The notes beneath the pieces are model-generated. The model worked only from the letters and a program-made list of their open reading frames with translations. It was not told the DNA's origin and ran no database searches. A stretch of DNA of 64,000 bases, taken from Actinoplanes aureus. Lineage in GTDB: Bacteria; Actinomycetota; Actinomycetes; Mycobacteriales; Micromonosporaceae. The stretch lies in assembly GCF_015704865.1 (NCBI RefSeq), contig NZ_JADQTO010000039.1:1-64000 (forward strand). Reading direction: 5' to 3'. Below are positions 1-8,811 of the stretch, piece after piece (positions within the stretch are counted from its first letter, which is position 1; each line of letters opens with the position of its first letter). The position numbers were made by a program, and so were the translations under genes.

Positions 1-163
1 GTCCTCCAACGGACCCGCAGCCGGCGGACACACCGCACGAACCACCCAGCACCCCAACGCTCGACAGAACACCTGCCGAACACAACGCCACACACCACAA
101 GAAGGTTACGAAGACGACAAACTACCGCTAGGAAGGAAACCCGGCCCAGATCAGGAGAGCGAC
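1..163. other. Left-edge stretch, possible gene tail
   Basis: No complete gene is visible. The third forward frame is open from the edge to a TAG at 129-131 and would encode about 42 residues rich in Pro, Thr, His and Lys ending KVTKTTNYR. This could be the C-terminal tail of a plus-strand gene lying outside the window, but the stretch is short and has no family signature. A short direct repeat (GAAACCCGG followed by C/T-CAG) occurs near 136 and 183, and CCGGG/CCCGG can form a small hairpin at the 3' end of the neighbouring minus-strand gene. Confidence 0.2.
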
Positions 164-697
164 TCAGCTCAGACCGGGAGTAGAAACCCGGCTCAGCAGA
201 TCCTCGGTAGAGAGCACCTCCCCAAACCGAGGAAGCACCACCCCGAGCGCATGCTCATGCTCCTCAGCCGTCATCCCGCTCATCGCGTCCGCCGCGAACA
301 GCACCTCGAACCCGTGGTCCGAAGCGGCCCGCGCCGTCGATTCGACGCCCATTGTCGTGGCCAAGCCGGCCATCACCACGGTGTCGACGCCGCGTTCACG
401 CAACCGACCGGCCAGATCGGTGCCGTAGAAGGCGCCGACCGTCTGCTTCACCACGACCACGTCGCCGTCCCGCGGCTCCAGTTCCGGCACGAAACCGCTG
501 CCCGGCGGCTGTTCGGTGACGTTCGGCCGGTTCACGCGTACCAGCACCACCGTCCCGCCTGCCGCGCGCCAAGCGTCGGCCAGCCGCACCGCCCGGGTCA
601 CCACGTCGGCGCCCGGGTGCGGGCCTAGATTCAGCTCGACGATGCGGGGCATCAGGTCGATGACGATCAGCGCGCTGCGCGCGGGGTCGAAGCTCAC
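164..697 (-). CDS. Isochorismatase-family hydrolase, catalytic Cys replaced
   Basis: This 177-residue protein has the alpha/beta fold signatures of the isochorismatase-like (cysteine hydrolase) superfamily: the N-terminal LIVIDLMP strand with its Asp, a Lys in VVVKQTVGAFYGTDL, and the AGLATTMGVESTARAA segment. In most members the last segment carries the nucleophilic Cys before V-E-S-T-A; here it is Gly. Members such as the EntB and PhzD isochorismatases also lack the Cys and hydrolyse vinyl ethers, so the protein may be active on a different chemistry from the amidases or may be non-catalytic. I chose the GTG start at 697 because it overlaps the upstream stop as GTGA and gives a normal family length. 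It is the last gene of a five-gene operon headed by a two-component system. The substrate is unknown. Confidence 0.82.
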   Translation of the reverse strand: MSFDPARSALIVIDLMPRIVELNLGPHPGADVVTRAVRLADAWRAAGGTVVLVRVNRPNVTEQPPGSGFVPELEPRDGDVVVVKQTVGAFYGTDLAGRLRERGVDTVVMAGLATTMGVESTARAASDHGFEVLFAADAMSGMTAEEHEHALGVVLPRFGEVLSTEDLLSRVSTPGLS

Positions 698-1296
698 ACC
701 GGAAAGTATGTGCCGCCGGTCAGCGACAGCTGCAGGGTGGGTTCCTGATCGTCGGCCGGCGCCGCGTCCCGCGGCTGGAAGTGCTTCACCACCGCGGTGA
801 ACCCGGCGAACTGCCGGTGCACCCGCCAGGTGTTGTCGTCGAACGGTGTCAGCCAGTCGACGATCTCCCGCCGGTGTGCGCCGGCCACCTCCGGCGGCAG
901 GCAGAAGTCGAGCAGGTCGGTCAGTTCGGCCTTGCTGTACGGCGCCGGCTTGCCGTCCCGGACGCAGGACACGCCCCAGACCGCCTCCTGGTCCTCCGGG
1001 ACGCGGGTCAGCGTCAGCAGCAGCTCGCTGCCGTCGCCCGGGTAGCCGGTCCGCAGGACGGTCTGCGGGCCGGTGTCCTTGGCGGGCGCGTCCCAGCGCC
1101 GCTCCCAGGCCCGCCGGATCGCGGTCGCCGTGACGCCGGGCAGGGCGGCCGCCACGAGCCAGCTCTGACTGGGCGACGGCACGGCGGCCACGGTCGTCGC
1201 CGGCTGGCGCGGGCCCCAGCCGCGGCCGAAGACCGCCATGTAGATGGCGAAGGTCAGCAGCACGGCGACGGCGAGTGTCCCGAGTGTCTTGCGCAC
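694..1296 (-). CDS. Membrane-anchored protein of unknown function
   Basis: A 200-residue protein with a short basic N-terminus (MRKT) followed by one hydrophobic helix (about residues 5-24) that would act as a signal anchor, and a soluble extracytoplasmic remainder. The exterior part contains two Cys (in WGVSCVRDG and LDFCLPPE) that could form a disulfide. No recognised domain. The GTG start lies three bases downstream of the preceding gene's stop, and its own stop overlaps the next start by four bases, so it is translationally coupled within the operon. I cannot assign a function. Confidence 0.75.
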   Translation of the reverse strand: MRKTLGTLAVAVLLTFAIYMAVFGRGWGPRQPATTVAAVPSPSQSWLVAAALPGVTATAIRRAWERRWDAPAKDTGPQTVLRTGYPGDGSELLLTLTRVPEDQEAVWGVSCVRDGKPAPYSKAELTDLLDFCLPPEVAGAHRREIVDWLTPFDDNTWRVHRQFAGFTAVVKHFQPRDAAPADDQEPTLQLSLTGGTYFPV

Positions 1297-1299
1297 GCT

Positions 1300-1863
1300 C
1301 TACCGGTCCTCCGACGATGATCTTCGGTCGCGTGCACTGTAGTGGGCGATGTCCAGCCAGCGTTCGGCCGCGGCGGGGGAGCGGAACAGCAGCACCGGCG
1401 GCAGCGCGGGGTCGGCCTGCCAGCGGCGCATCCGTTCCCGTTTGCGGGGGAACGACTGGAAGTGGAACAGCACGGGGGAGTCCTTCGACAGCAGTATCCG
1501 CAGCGATTCCACGTTGTCGTTGCAGATCCGGGTGCGCCGGATCAGCCCGACGACCGTGCGGCGGATCAGCCGGCTCAGGGAGACCCATCGCGGGAAGTCG
1601 AGGCCGACCACCAGCTCGGCGCGCGCAAGCGCGAGGTCGGTCCAGGCACCATAGGCGGCGTCGATCACCCAGGTCTCCTCGGCGCAGAGCGCCGCGATGC
1701 GGCGCCGCTGCTCCTCGATCGGCACCGGCACCCAGCCCGGCTCCCAGGTCAGATCATCGATCGAGTGGTACGGCAGACCCAGGCGCGAACCGATCCGGCG
1801 GGCCAGCGTGGACTTGCCCGAGCCGGTGACGCCGTAGACGAGGATCCGGCGTGGTACCGCCAT
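1300..1863 (-). CDS. P-loop nucleoside kinase-like NTPase
   Basis: A 187-residue cytoplasmic protein starting MAVPRRILVYGVTGSGKST, a textbook Walker A loop at residues 11-19, followed by LARRIGSRLGLPYHSIDDL, which resembles the adenylate-kinase and 'topology modulation' (FlaR-like) P-loop proteins. The segment TWVIDAAYGAWTDLALARAELVVGLDFP matches the second strand and DxD-type region of that group. It probably phosphorylates or binds a small nucleotide-like substrate, which is not identified. The ATG overlaps the response-regulator stop by one base (TGATG), showing operon coupling. The C-terminal 20 residues are basic and Ser-rich. Confidence 0.8.
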   Translation of the reverse strand: MAVPRRILVYGVTGSGKSTLARRIGSRLGLPYHSIDDLTWEPGWVPVPIEEQRRRIAALCAEETWVIDAAYGAWTDLALARAELVVGLDFPRWVSLSRLIRRTVVGLIRRTRICNDNVESLRILLSKDSPVLFHFQSFPRKRERMRRWQADPALPPVLLFRSPAAAERWLDIAHYSARDRRSSSEDR

Positions 1864-2549
1864 CAGCCGGGCCGGCGGGCGGTCGGAGTCACCAGTCCCG
1901 TCTCGTAGGCGACGACTACCGCCTGCACCCGGTCGCGCAGCTGAAGCTTGGTCAGGATCCGGGTCACATGGGTCTTCACGGTCGCCTCGCTGAGCTGGAG
2001 GGCGGCCGCCAGTTCCAGGTTGCTCAGCCCGCCGGCGAGCAGCGTCAGCACTTCCAGCTCGCGGGGCGTCAGCGTGGCCAGGTCGCGGTGCAGGGTGGTG
2101 GCCCGTTCCGGGTCGGGCCGGGTGAACCGCTCGACCAGCCGCCGGGTGATCGCCGGTGCCAGCAGCGCGTCCCCGTCGCGGACCAGCCGGACCGCGTGGA
2201 TCAGGTGGTCCGGCGTCACATCCTTCAGCAGGAACCCGCTGGCACCGGCGGCGAGCGCCGCGTACACGTACTGATCAAGATCGAAGGTGGTGAGAATGAC
2301 CACCCGGACCGGATCGCCGCCGGCGGTCGCCGGCGCGTCCGCCAGGATGCGCCGGGTGGCCTCCAGGCCGTCCATCTCCGGCATGCGGATGTCCATCAGT
2401 ACGACGTCCGGCCGCGACCGCCGCGTCGCGGCCACCGCCTCCACACCGGTCGCCGCGTGCCCGACCACCTCGATGCCCTCGGCGGCCAGGATCATCGTGA
2501 ACCCGGTGCGCACCAGCGCCTGATCGTCCGCGATCACTACCCGTGTCAT
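1863..2549 (-). CDS. NarL/LuxR-family response regulator
   Basis: A 228-residue DNA-binding response regulator. The receiver domain (about 1-120) has the acidic pocket D8-D9, the phosphoacceptor D53 in VVLMDIRMPEMDG, and a Lys in SGFLLKDVTPD. The C-terminal LuxR-type helix-turn-helix (about 160-225) has LTPRELEVLTLLAGGLSN and SEATVKTHVTRILTKL. Its ATG overlaps the stop of the kinase gene (ATGA), so the pair is co-translated. The divergent ABC exporter at 3926 is a likely target by location, but this is inference. Confidence 0.95.
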   Translation of the reverse strand: MTRVVIADDQALVRTGFTMILAAEGIEVVGHAATGVEAVAATRRSRPDVVLMDIRMPEMDGLEATRRILADAPATAGGDPVRVVILTTFDLDQYVYAALAAGASGFLLKDVTPDHLIHAVRLVRDGDALLAPAITRRLVERFTRPDPERATTLHRDLATLTPRELEVLTLLAGGLSNLELAAALQLSEATVKTHVTRILTKLQLRDRVQAVVVAYETGLVTPTARRPG

Positions 2550-3793
2550 GAGGCACGTCCGTTCAGTGGGATCCGGGCACGCACCTGGAAGCCGCCGCCG
2601 ACCCGGCGCCCGGCTTCCAGAGTGCCCTCGTAGAGCCGGAGTCGTTCGGTCAGCCCGAGCAGGCCGGCGCCGGAACCGGTGCTCGCCGCCGGGCGGGCCC
2701 GCGGTGGTGGCGCGTCGTTCTCCACGGAGATCACCAGGTCGTCGCCGTCGGCGGTGACGGTGACCTCGGTCGGCGCTCCCGGCGCGTGCCGCAGCGCGTT
2801 GGTCAGTGCCTCCTGCACCACCCGGTACGCCGCCAGGTCCAGCCCGTGCGGCAGCGACACCGGCGTCGCGTGCAGGGTCACCGGCTGCCCGGCCCGCCGC
2901 ACGTTCTCCACCAGCGCCGCCAGCTGGTCCAGGCCCGGCTGCGGGCGCAGCAGGTCGTCGTCCGGGCCGGGGGCCAGCACACCCATCAGGTGCCGCAGCT
3001 CGGCCATCGTCTCCCGCCCGCTCGCCTCAACCGCCGACAACGCCTCACGGGCCATGTCCGGGCGCGCGTCCATCACCTTCCCGGCGGCGCCGGCCTGGAT
3101 GGTCATCACGCTGACGTGGTGGCTGACGACGTCGTGCAGCTCGCGGGCGATCCGGGCCCGTTCCTCGGCGACGGCCAGCCGGGTGGCGGCCTGCTGCTCC
3201 CGTTCCAGGGCCTCGGCCCGCTGCTCGGACGCGAGGGCCCGGCTGCGTGCCGCCCGGACGGTGACCCCCAGCAGCCCGATCGGTACCAGGATGAAGAATC
3301 CGCCGGCCCATTCCGGCAGCTGCGGCCAGGTGTCGTCCGAGGTGGCCGCGATCAGTACGCACGTGGCCAGCAGCGCACCCATCGCGACCGGCACCGACCG
3401 GCCGTGCAGGGCGAGCGCGTAGGTGCCGATCAGCACGGCGGCGAGGTTCGCCAGGTTGGCTTCCACGTCGAGTCCGCCGAGCACGGTCACCTGGGCGGCG
3501 AAGCACAGCAGCGGCCACCGCCGCCGCCCCAGCAACGGTGCCGTGGCCAGCAGATTCGTCGCCAGCACGGAGGCCGTCGACGGCTCCTCCTCGAACCTGA
3601 TGCGTTCGCCGGTGGGGAAGTCCTGCGGGCCCGGCCAGAAGACCATGGAGTCGGGGTGTGGCGCGTCGCCGCGCTCGACGGTCAGCGCGACGGACAGCAC
3701 CGTCAGCAACACCACCAGGGCGAGGTCGCCCCACACCGTCAGCTCACCGGCGCGCCAGCTCGCGGTGAGGCGGGTGCGCAGCGACGGGAACAC
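2546..3793 (-). CDS. NarL-type sensor histidine kinase
   Basis: Membrane sensor kinase of the HisKA_3 class. After a short basic N-terminus it has several hydrophobic segments (about residues 20-140 in the longer reading), then a coiled segment, the phosphoacceptor box ARELHDVVSHHVSVM, and a HATPase_c domain with YRVVQEALTNALRHAPGAP and the G box GSGAGLLGLTERL. I prefer the GTG start at 3793 (415 residues), preceded by CAGAAT six bases upstream in a leaderless-like arrangement. An in-frame ATG at 3832 would add 13 residues. It pairs with the response regulator it overlaps. The signal is unknown; the adjacent exporter suggests sensing of a toxic or cell-envelope compound. Confidence 0.93.
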   Translation of the reverse strand: MFPSLRTRLTASWRAGELTVWGDLALVVLLTVLSVALTVERGDAPHPDSMVFWPGPQDFPTGERIRFEEEPSTASVLATNLLATAPLLGRRRWPLLCFAAQVTVLGGLDVEANLANLAAVLIGTYALALHGRSVPVAMGALLATCVLIAATSDDTWPQLPEWAGGFFILVPIGLLGVTVRAARSRALASEQRAEALEREQQAATRLAVAEERARIARELHDVVSHHVSVMTIQAGAAGKVMDARPDMAREALSAVEASGRETMAELRHLMGVLAPGPDDDLLRPQPGLDQLAALVENVRRAGQPVTLHATPVSLPHGLDLAAYRVVQEALTNALRHAPGAPTEVTVTADGDDLVISVENDAPPPRARPAASTGSGAGLLGLTERLRLYEGTLEAGRRVGGGFQVRARIPLNGRAS

Positions 3794-3911
3794 GGCCCCA
3801 TTCTGCCGCCCGGTCCGGTGCCGGACATCCATCGTGGCGTCTACATCTCACGGATGACCTCGGCCCGCCGGTCCCGACCCGTGGCCGACGACCGCCACCG
3901 TTCCGCCGCCC

Positions 3912-3917
3912 TAGCGT
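3912..3917 (+). promoter_or_regulatory. Probable -10 (TAGCGT) for leaderless ABC ATPase
   Basis: TAGCGT fits the actinobacterial TANNNT -10 hexamer and ends eight bases before the ATG at 3926, with no ribosome binding site between. This is the usual geometry of a leaderless transcript. The region lies between the divergent kinase and exporter genes. Confidence 0.45.
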
Positions 3918-3925
3918 CCACAGCC

Positions 3926-4606
3926 ATGAGTGACCTGGTACGGCTACGAGCCGTCGGCAAACAGTACGAGTCGGCCGGGCCCCCGGCCCTGGACCGGGTG
4001 GACCTGACCGTCTCGCCCGGCGAGGCGGTCGCGGTGATGGGACCGTCCGGCAGCGGCAAGTCCACACTGCTCAACCTGATCGCCGGCCTGGACCGGCCGA
4101 CCTCCGGCGAGGTCGAGGTGGCCGGAACCGTTCTGAACCGGCTCTCCGAGAAGGCGCTGGCCCGGTTCCGGCGGGCCGGCATCGGCATCGTCTTCCAGTT
4201 CTTCCACCTGCTCGACGACCTGACCGTCCGGGACAACGTGCTTTTTCCCGCCCAGCTGATCGGCGCCTCCCGGCGGGCCGCGCAGGCCCGGGCCGACGAA
4301 CTGCTCGACAGCCTCGGCCTGGCCGCCCGGGTGAACTCGTACCCGGCGCGGCTGTCCGGCGGGGAGCGGCAGCGGGTGGCGGTGGCCCGGGCACTGATCA
4401 ACGAACCGCCGCTGCTGCTCGCCGACGAGCCGACCGGTGCCGTCGACGCCGCGGCCGGCGAGCAGATCATGCAGATCCTGCGCGACCTGAGCCGCGGCGG
4501 CCAGACCATCCTGCTGGTCACGCACGACCCGGACCTCGCGCACCGCTGCGCCTCCCGGACCGTCGAGGTACGCGACGGCCGCCTCGCCGAGAAGGTGGGG
4601 GCATGA
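3926..4606 (+). CDS. ABC exporter ATPase (LolD/MacB class)
   Basis: A 226-residue ATP-binding subunit with Walker A GPSGSGKST at residues 39-47, Q-loop in IGIVFQFFHLLDDLTV, signature LSGGERQRVAVARAL, Walker B LLLADEPTGAVD and H-loop VTHDPDLAHRC. The FQFFHLLDDLTVRDNV and ADEPTGA features place it in the MacB/LolD/FtsE exporter class that works with FtsX-type permeases. The permease follows after 52 bases. ATG chosen because the residues match the family N-terminus (DLVRLRAVGKQYE). It is divergent from the histidine kinase operon and probably controlled by it. Confidence 0.95.
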   Translation: MSDLVRLRAVGKQYESAGPPALDRVDLTVSPGEAVAVMGPSGSGKSTLLNLIAGLDRPTSGEVEVAGTVLNRLSEKALARFRRAGIGIVFQFFHLLDDLTVRDNVLFPAQLIGASRRAAQARADELLDSLGLAARVNSYPARLSGGERQRVAVARALINEPPLLLADEPTGAVDAAAGEQIMQILRDLSRGGQTILLVTHDPDLAHRCASRTVEVRDGRLAEKVGA

Positions 4607-4658
4607 GAGCCGCACCGGCGGGCGAGGGCCGGACGAGCATGCCGAAGGAGGGCACAGC

Positions 4659-7028
4659 GTGCGAGCCGTACTGAAGACCGCCTGGACGGCCGCGCGCCAC
4701 CGCCGGTTGCAGAGCCTCGTCGTCTTCGCGGTGGTCCTGCTCTCCAGCGCGACCGCCGTGCTCGCCCTCGGCCTGCTGGCCGGGTCGAGCGCGCCGTTCG
4801 ACCGGGCGTTCAAGAGCCAGAACGGCGCGCACGTCACGGCCGGCTTCGACGCCGCCAAGGTGAGCGCCGCCCAGCTGGCGGCCACGGCGTCCCGTCCCGG
4901 TGTCACCGCGGCGGCCGGCCCGTACGAGACGGTCGAGGGCAAACTCACCGGCGACCGGCAGATGCGCCCGCCGGGCACCGTCGCGGGCCGGGCCGAGGCC
5001 GACACCCCGGTGGACCGGCTGGAGATCTCCGACGGGGCCTGGCTCACCGGCACCGGCCAGATCGTGCTCTCACCGGAGACGGCCGGGCCGGGCGGCCACG
5101 GCTGGAAGGTCGGGGACCGGGTCACCGTGAACGACGGCCCGGCGTTGACGGTCGTCGGGATCGCCTCGTCGCCCACCGACACCGCCGCCGCCTGGGTGTG
5201 GCCGGAGCAGAACGACGTCCTGCACGCCGGCGGAGCCGCGACCGGGCGGCAGATGCTCTACCGGTTCGCCGAGGCGGGCAGCGACGCCGAGGTCTCCTCG
5301 GCGCTGGACACCGCGACCGCCGGGCTGCCCGCGGACGCCGCCACCGGGTCCACCTCCTACCTGGCCGTGAAGCTGGAGCTGGAAGGCCGGATCAAGGTGA
5401 TGGTGCCGTTCGTGGTGGCGTTCGCCGGGCTCGGCCTGGTCATGTCGGTGCTCATCGTGGTGAACGTGGTCGCCGGGGCGGTGGTCGCCGGGTTCCGCAC
5501 GATCGGTGTGCAGAAGGCGCTCGGCCTGACTCCGGGCCAGGTGGTGGCCGCGTACGCCGGACAGGTCCTGCTCGTCGGCGTCCCCGCCTGCCTGCTCGGG
5601 GTGCTCGCCGGCCGGCTCGTCTCGATGCCGCTGCTCGGACAGGCCGAGCGGGCGTACGCCACGAACGCGAAACCGTCGGTGCCGATCTGGGTCGACCTCA
5701 CCGTGGTGGCGGGCGCGGTGGTCCTGCTCGTGCTGGCCGCCGCCGGACCCGCCGTCCGCGCCGGCCGGTTCTCCGCCGCCCAGGCGATCGCGGTCGGCCG
5801 GGCCCCGCGCAGCGGCCGTGGCTTCTGGATCCGGCGTGCCCTGGCCCGTACCGCGTTGCCCCGGCCGGTCAGCTTCGGCCTGGCCACCCCGTTCACCCGG
5901 CCGGCCCGCGCCGCGGTGACCGTCGTCGCCGTGCTGCTCGGCGTGACCACGGTGGTGTTCGCCGTCGGGCTGTCGGCGTCGCTGACCCGGATCGCCGAAG
6001 CCGGCAACCGAACCGAAGCGGTGCCGGTACTGGTAACGGTCCCGGGCGAGATGGGGCCGGAAGGCGGGGCGCGGATGGCACCCCCGCCCGGCACCGGAGG
6101 CACCCCGGCGGACCTGGCCCAGGTCCGCGCCATCGTCGAGGCGCAGCCCGGTACCGCCCACGTCACCGCGATCACCGAGGCGGACGTCAACATCGCCGGA
6201 TCCGCCGACCCCATCGAGGTCCGCGGGTACGACGGGGACTCCTCGTGGACCGGCTACCCGATGATCTCCGGACGCTGGTACCGGGCGGCGGGTGAGGCGG
6301 TGGCCGGTGGCCGGCTGCTCCGCTACACCGGTGCGGAGATCGGGGACACCCTCACGATCAGCACCGACCTGGGCCGTCGCACCGTCACGATCGTCGGCGA
6401 GGCGTTCAGCAACGGCTCGGACCCGGTACTGATCACGAACGTGACCGAGTTCGGCGGCCTGTTCGAGCGGCTGTCGCCACGCAATCTCGAGGTCGGCCTG
6501 ACCGGGGGCACCGATCCGCACGCGTACGTCGACACCCTCACCGGCGCGCTCGGCAACCTGACCGCGGCCGCCGAACTCAGCGCCGAGACGCAGGAGAACG
6601 AGGTGATCGCGGTCATGATCGGGCTGATCGTCACGCTGACGCTGCTGCTCACCGCGGTGGCCGGCCTCGGCGTCCTCAACACGGTCGTGCTGAACACGCG
6701 GGAGCGCACCCACGAGATCGGCGTGCTCAAGTCGGTCGGGATGACCCCGGGCCAGGTCCGCCTCATGGTGATCAGCTCGATGCTGGTGATCGGCGCGATC
6801 GGAGGGCTGCTCGCCGTACCCCTGGGTTGGCTTCTGCACGGCTGGGCCCTGCCGGTGATGGCCGGCGCCGCCGGCGTGTCGCTGCCCTCGGACATCCTCG
6901 CGGTCTACTCGCCCGCCCTGCTCGCGGCACTCGCCTCCGCCGGTGTGCTGCTCGCGGTGCTCGGCGCGCTATTGCCGGCGGGCTGGGCGGCTCGAGCACG
7001 TGCCGCTGCCGCCTTGCGGGCGGAATAG
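4659..7028 (+). CDS. FtsX-type ABC permease, large duplicated form
   Basis: A 789-residue permease with the actinobacterial two-FtsX layout: an N-terminal membrane helix (about 20-45), an extracytoplasmic domain, three helices (about 245-370, including VQKALGLTPGQV), a central helix near 425-445, a second extracytoplasmic domain, and three terminal helices (about 650-780, including IGVLKSVGMTPGQVR). The paired KALGLTPGQV/KSVGMTPGQV cytoplasmic loops are the FtsX-domain hallmark. GTG start at 4659 follows GGAGG at a seven- to eight-base spacing. Together with the preceding ATPase it forms an exporter for a peptide, lipid or drug; the substrate cannot be read from the sequence. Confidence 0.93.
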   Translation: MRAVLKTAWTAARHRRLQSLVVFAVVLLSSATAVLALGLLAGSSAPFDRAFKSQNGAHVTAGFDAAKVSAAQLAATASRPGVTAAAGPYETVEGKLTGDRQMRPPGTVAGRAEADTPVDRLEISDGAWLTGTGQIVLSPETAGPGGHGWKVGDRVTVNDGPALTVVGIASSPTDTAAAWVWPEQNDVLHAGGAATGRQMLYRFAEAGSDAEVSSALDTATAGLPADAATGSTSYLAVKLELEGRIKVMVPFVVAFAGLGLVMSVLIVVNVVAGAVVAGFRTIGVQKALGLTPGQVVAAYAGQVLLVGVPACLLGVLAGRLVSMPLLGQAERAYATNAKPSVPIWVDLTVVAGAVVLLVLAAAGPAVRAGRFSAAQAIAVGRAPRSGRGFWIRRALARTALPRPVSFGLATPFTRPARAAVTVVAVLLGVTTVVFAVGLSASLTRIAEAGNRTEAVPVLVTVPGEMGPEGGARMAPPPGTGGTPADLAQVRAIVEAQPGTAHVTAITEADVNIAGSADPIEVRGYDGDSSWTGYPMISGRWYRAAGEAVAGGRLLRYTGAEIGDTLTISTDLGRRTVTIVGEAFSNGSDPVLITNVTEFGGLFERLSPRNLEVGLTGGTDPHAYVDTLTGALGNLTAAAELSAETQENEVIAVMIGLIVTLTLLLTAVAGLGVLNTVVLNTRERTHEIGVLKSVGMTPGQVRLMVISSMLVIGAIGGLLAVPLGWLLHGWALPVMAGAAGVSLPSDILAVYSPALLAALASAGVLLAVLGALLPAGWAARARAAAALRAE

Positions 7029-7035
7029 CGGGAAT

Positions 7036-7053
7036 CTGGCCCATCAGGGCCAG
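7036..7053 (+). terminator. Hairpin terminator after exporter operon
   Basis: CTGGCCC and GGGCCAG form a perfect seven-base stem with the loop ATCA, starting seven bases after the permease stop and followed by a T-containing stretch (CATTTGGTTATG). Confidence 0.7.
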
Positions 7054-7089
7054 CATTTGGTTATGTTCGATCCGACACGCATGATGTAT

Positions 7090-7117
7090 CGCCCCGGCGG
7101 GCCTGCCCGCCGGGGCG
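7090..7117 (+). terminator. Second strong GC hairpin
   Basis: CGCCCCGGCGGGC and GCCCGCCGGGGCG are perfect inverted copies separated by CT. With one pair opened for the loop this gives a 12-base GC stem. There is no T-tract, as is common for actinobacterial terminators. It lies 60 bases after the exporter and 145 bases before the next gene. Confidence 0.55.
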
Positions 7118-7261
7118 TGTCACGTTTGTGCTGGCCCACGGCGTTGCATCGGCTTTGGGCGATTCACGCAACGGTTCCGCGTCGTTGTGGTACCTGATCA
7201 CGGCTGATGTGGCCGCTTTCGATAGAGTCGGGCCTCGCCGCTGACGGGGAGGAACACAGAC

Positions 7262-8689
7262 ATGACTGCGACGGGGGAGGAGCCGGGTCAGGATCCGGTG
7301 TCCGGCGCCGCACAGGCGCACGGCGCGGATCCGACCGCGGAGCCCACCGCGCCGCCGGCTTCCGGCGAGCCGGCCGCACCGGATCCCACCTGGCCGATGG
7401 CGGCACAGCCGCCGGTGTCCGGTGCGGATCCCACCACGCCGATGCCGCCGCAGCCGCCGGCTCCGGGCGCGCCGTTCTGGGCACAGCCGGCTTCCGGCGC
7501 GGGTCCCGGTGCGCCGTTCTGGGACCAGCAGCCGGCCGCCGGAGCGCAGCCGGCCGCGCCGTTCTGGGCACAGGGCCCGGACTCCGGCGCCGAGTCCACC
7601 ACACCGTTCGCGGCCCAGCCGCCGGTGCCCGGGGCTCAGCCGCCGGCGCCGGGAATGGAGCCGACGGCACCGTTCTGGGCGCCGCCGCCGACCTCTGGTG
7701 CCGCGCCGGTCCCGCCGGGCACGCCGTCCGCGTACGGACAGCCGAAGTCCGAGCCGATGCCGGCCTTCCCGCCGCCGTTCGCGGCCGCCGCGCCGGGCCA
7801 CGACGCGCCCCCGCCGTTCCCCGCGCCGTACGGTCAGCCGGTCTCCGGCCAGCCGCAGTACGGTCCGCCGGTCTCCGGGCCGCCCGGTCAGCCTGGTCAG
7901 CCGCCGTTCGGCCCGCCTCCTCCGGGGCAGCCCTTCGGGGCGCCGTTCGCCGCGCAGCCGCCGCGCCGCAGCCGTAACGGGCTGCTGGCCGCCGTGGTGG
8001 TGGCCATCCTGCTGGTCATCGCGGGTGGCGGCAGCGTCGGCAGCTACTTCCTGTTCAAGTCGGACGACAACTCGTCCACCTCGTCGAAGCAGCCGACGGC
8101 GCCGCCGACCCCCGGGTCCGACCCCAGCCTCGGCACCGACCCGGGCGCCGAGCCGGACCCGACCGAGGACGCCCAGCAGGGCCCGGAGGCCAGTGCGTAC
8201 CCGGCCGAGAAGATCGACGACCTGTACCGGGTGTGCGACGAGAACGTCTTCTACCCGGAGTCGCCCAAGCGCGCCGGTAAGGCGCCGCACCCGGTGGTGC
8301 TGCTCGTCGATGACGGTGACGGCATCCGGAGCAAGGACGGTACGTACTACTTCGACGAGGGCCTGTCCGACTCGGTGAAGAACATCTGGGCGGCCGACAA
8401 GCCCGGCAAGGTGCAGATGGTCGCCTGTCTGGACCGGGTCAAGACCGGCGCGAAGATCCGTACCTGCAAGTACGACGACCCGAAGCCGCTGAACGTGTCG
8501 CTGATGAAGGCGACCTGGAAGCTGCGGGTGGTCGAGGTGGCGACGGGCAAGACGCTGCTGGAGAAGAACCTGACCGGCGACGACAAGCAGTGCCCGTACG
8601 TGGTGTACGTCGGCCCGGACAAGAAGATCTACGCCGAGGTGAGTGACCGCGCCGCGATCGTCGCCCTGCGGCCCCTCGTGAAGAAGTAG
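7262..8689 (+). CDS. Proline-rich, single-pass membrane protein
   Basis: A 475-residue protein. Residues 1 to about 235 are low-complexity, rich in Pro, Ala, Gly and Gln, with repeated blocks of the type APFWAQ and PPVSG. A basic patch PPRRSRNG precedes one membrane helix (about 240-262, LLAAVVVAILLVIAGGGSVGSYFLF). A Ser/Pro/Asp-rich spacer leads to an exterior domain (about 325-475) with Cys residues in YRVCDEN, MVACLDR, IRTCKYDD and DKQCPYV. The layout, a cytoplasmic Pro-rich tail with an external globular domain, resembles many actinobacterial anchored proteins, but no family is recognised. ATG is supported by GGGGAGG eight to ten bases upstream. Hairpins flank the gene, so it is probably monocistronic. 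Confidence 0.88.
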   Translation: MTATGEEPGQDPVSGAAQAHGADPTAEPTAPPASGEPAAPDPTWPMAAQPPVSGADPTTPMPPQPPAPGAPFWAQPASGAGPGAPFWDQQPAAGAQPAAPFWAQGPDSGAESTTPFAAQPPVPGAQPPAPGMEPTAPFWAPPPTSGAAPVPPGTPSAYGQPKSEPMPAFPPPFAAAAPGHDAPPPFPAPYGQPVSGQPQYGPPVSGPPGQPGQPPFGPPPPGQPFGAPFAAQPPRRSRNGLLAAVVVAILLVIAGGGSVGSYFLFKSDDNSSTSSKQPTAPPTPGSDPSLGTDPGAEPDPTEDAQQGPEASAYPAEKIDDLYRVCDENVFYPESPKRAGKAPHPVVLLVDDGDGIRSKDGTYYFDEGLSDSVKNIWAADKPGKVQMVACLDRVKTGAKIRTCKYDDPKPLNVSLMKATWKLRVVEVATGKTLLEKNLTGDDKQCPYVVYVGPDKKIYAEVSDRAAIVALRPLVKK

Positions 8690-8722
8690 CACCACCGGGG
8701 GTTCGTTCATCCCTGCGGGTGA

Positions 8723-8759
8723 CCGGCGGCGGGCGGGTGTGACACCTGCCCGCCGCCGG
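8723..8759 (+). terminator. Long hairpin terminator
   Basis: CCGGCGGCGGGCGGGTGT at 8723-8740 pairs with 8742-8759 with a single G-T wobble, giving a stem of about 15 bases after loop opening. It begins 34 bases after the stop of the preceding gene. Confidence 0.65.
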
Positions 8760-8811
8760 GCGCTTTGCCACCTGAGATGAATAAACGACCTCCCACCCCC
8801 GTGGTGCGCCC

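Noticed and set aside
2786..3925. 380-codon upstream extension of the ABC ATPase frame
   Set aside because: It is antisense to the histidine kinase; ATPase homology begins at 3926.
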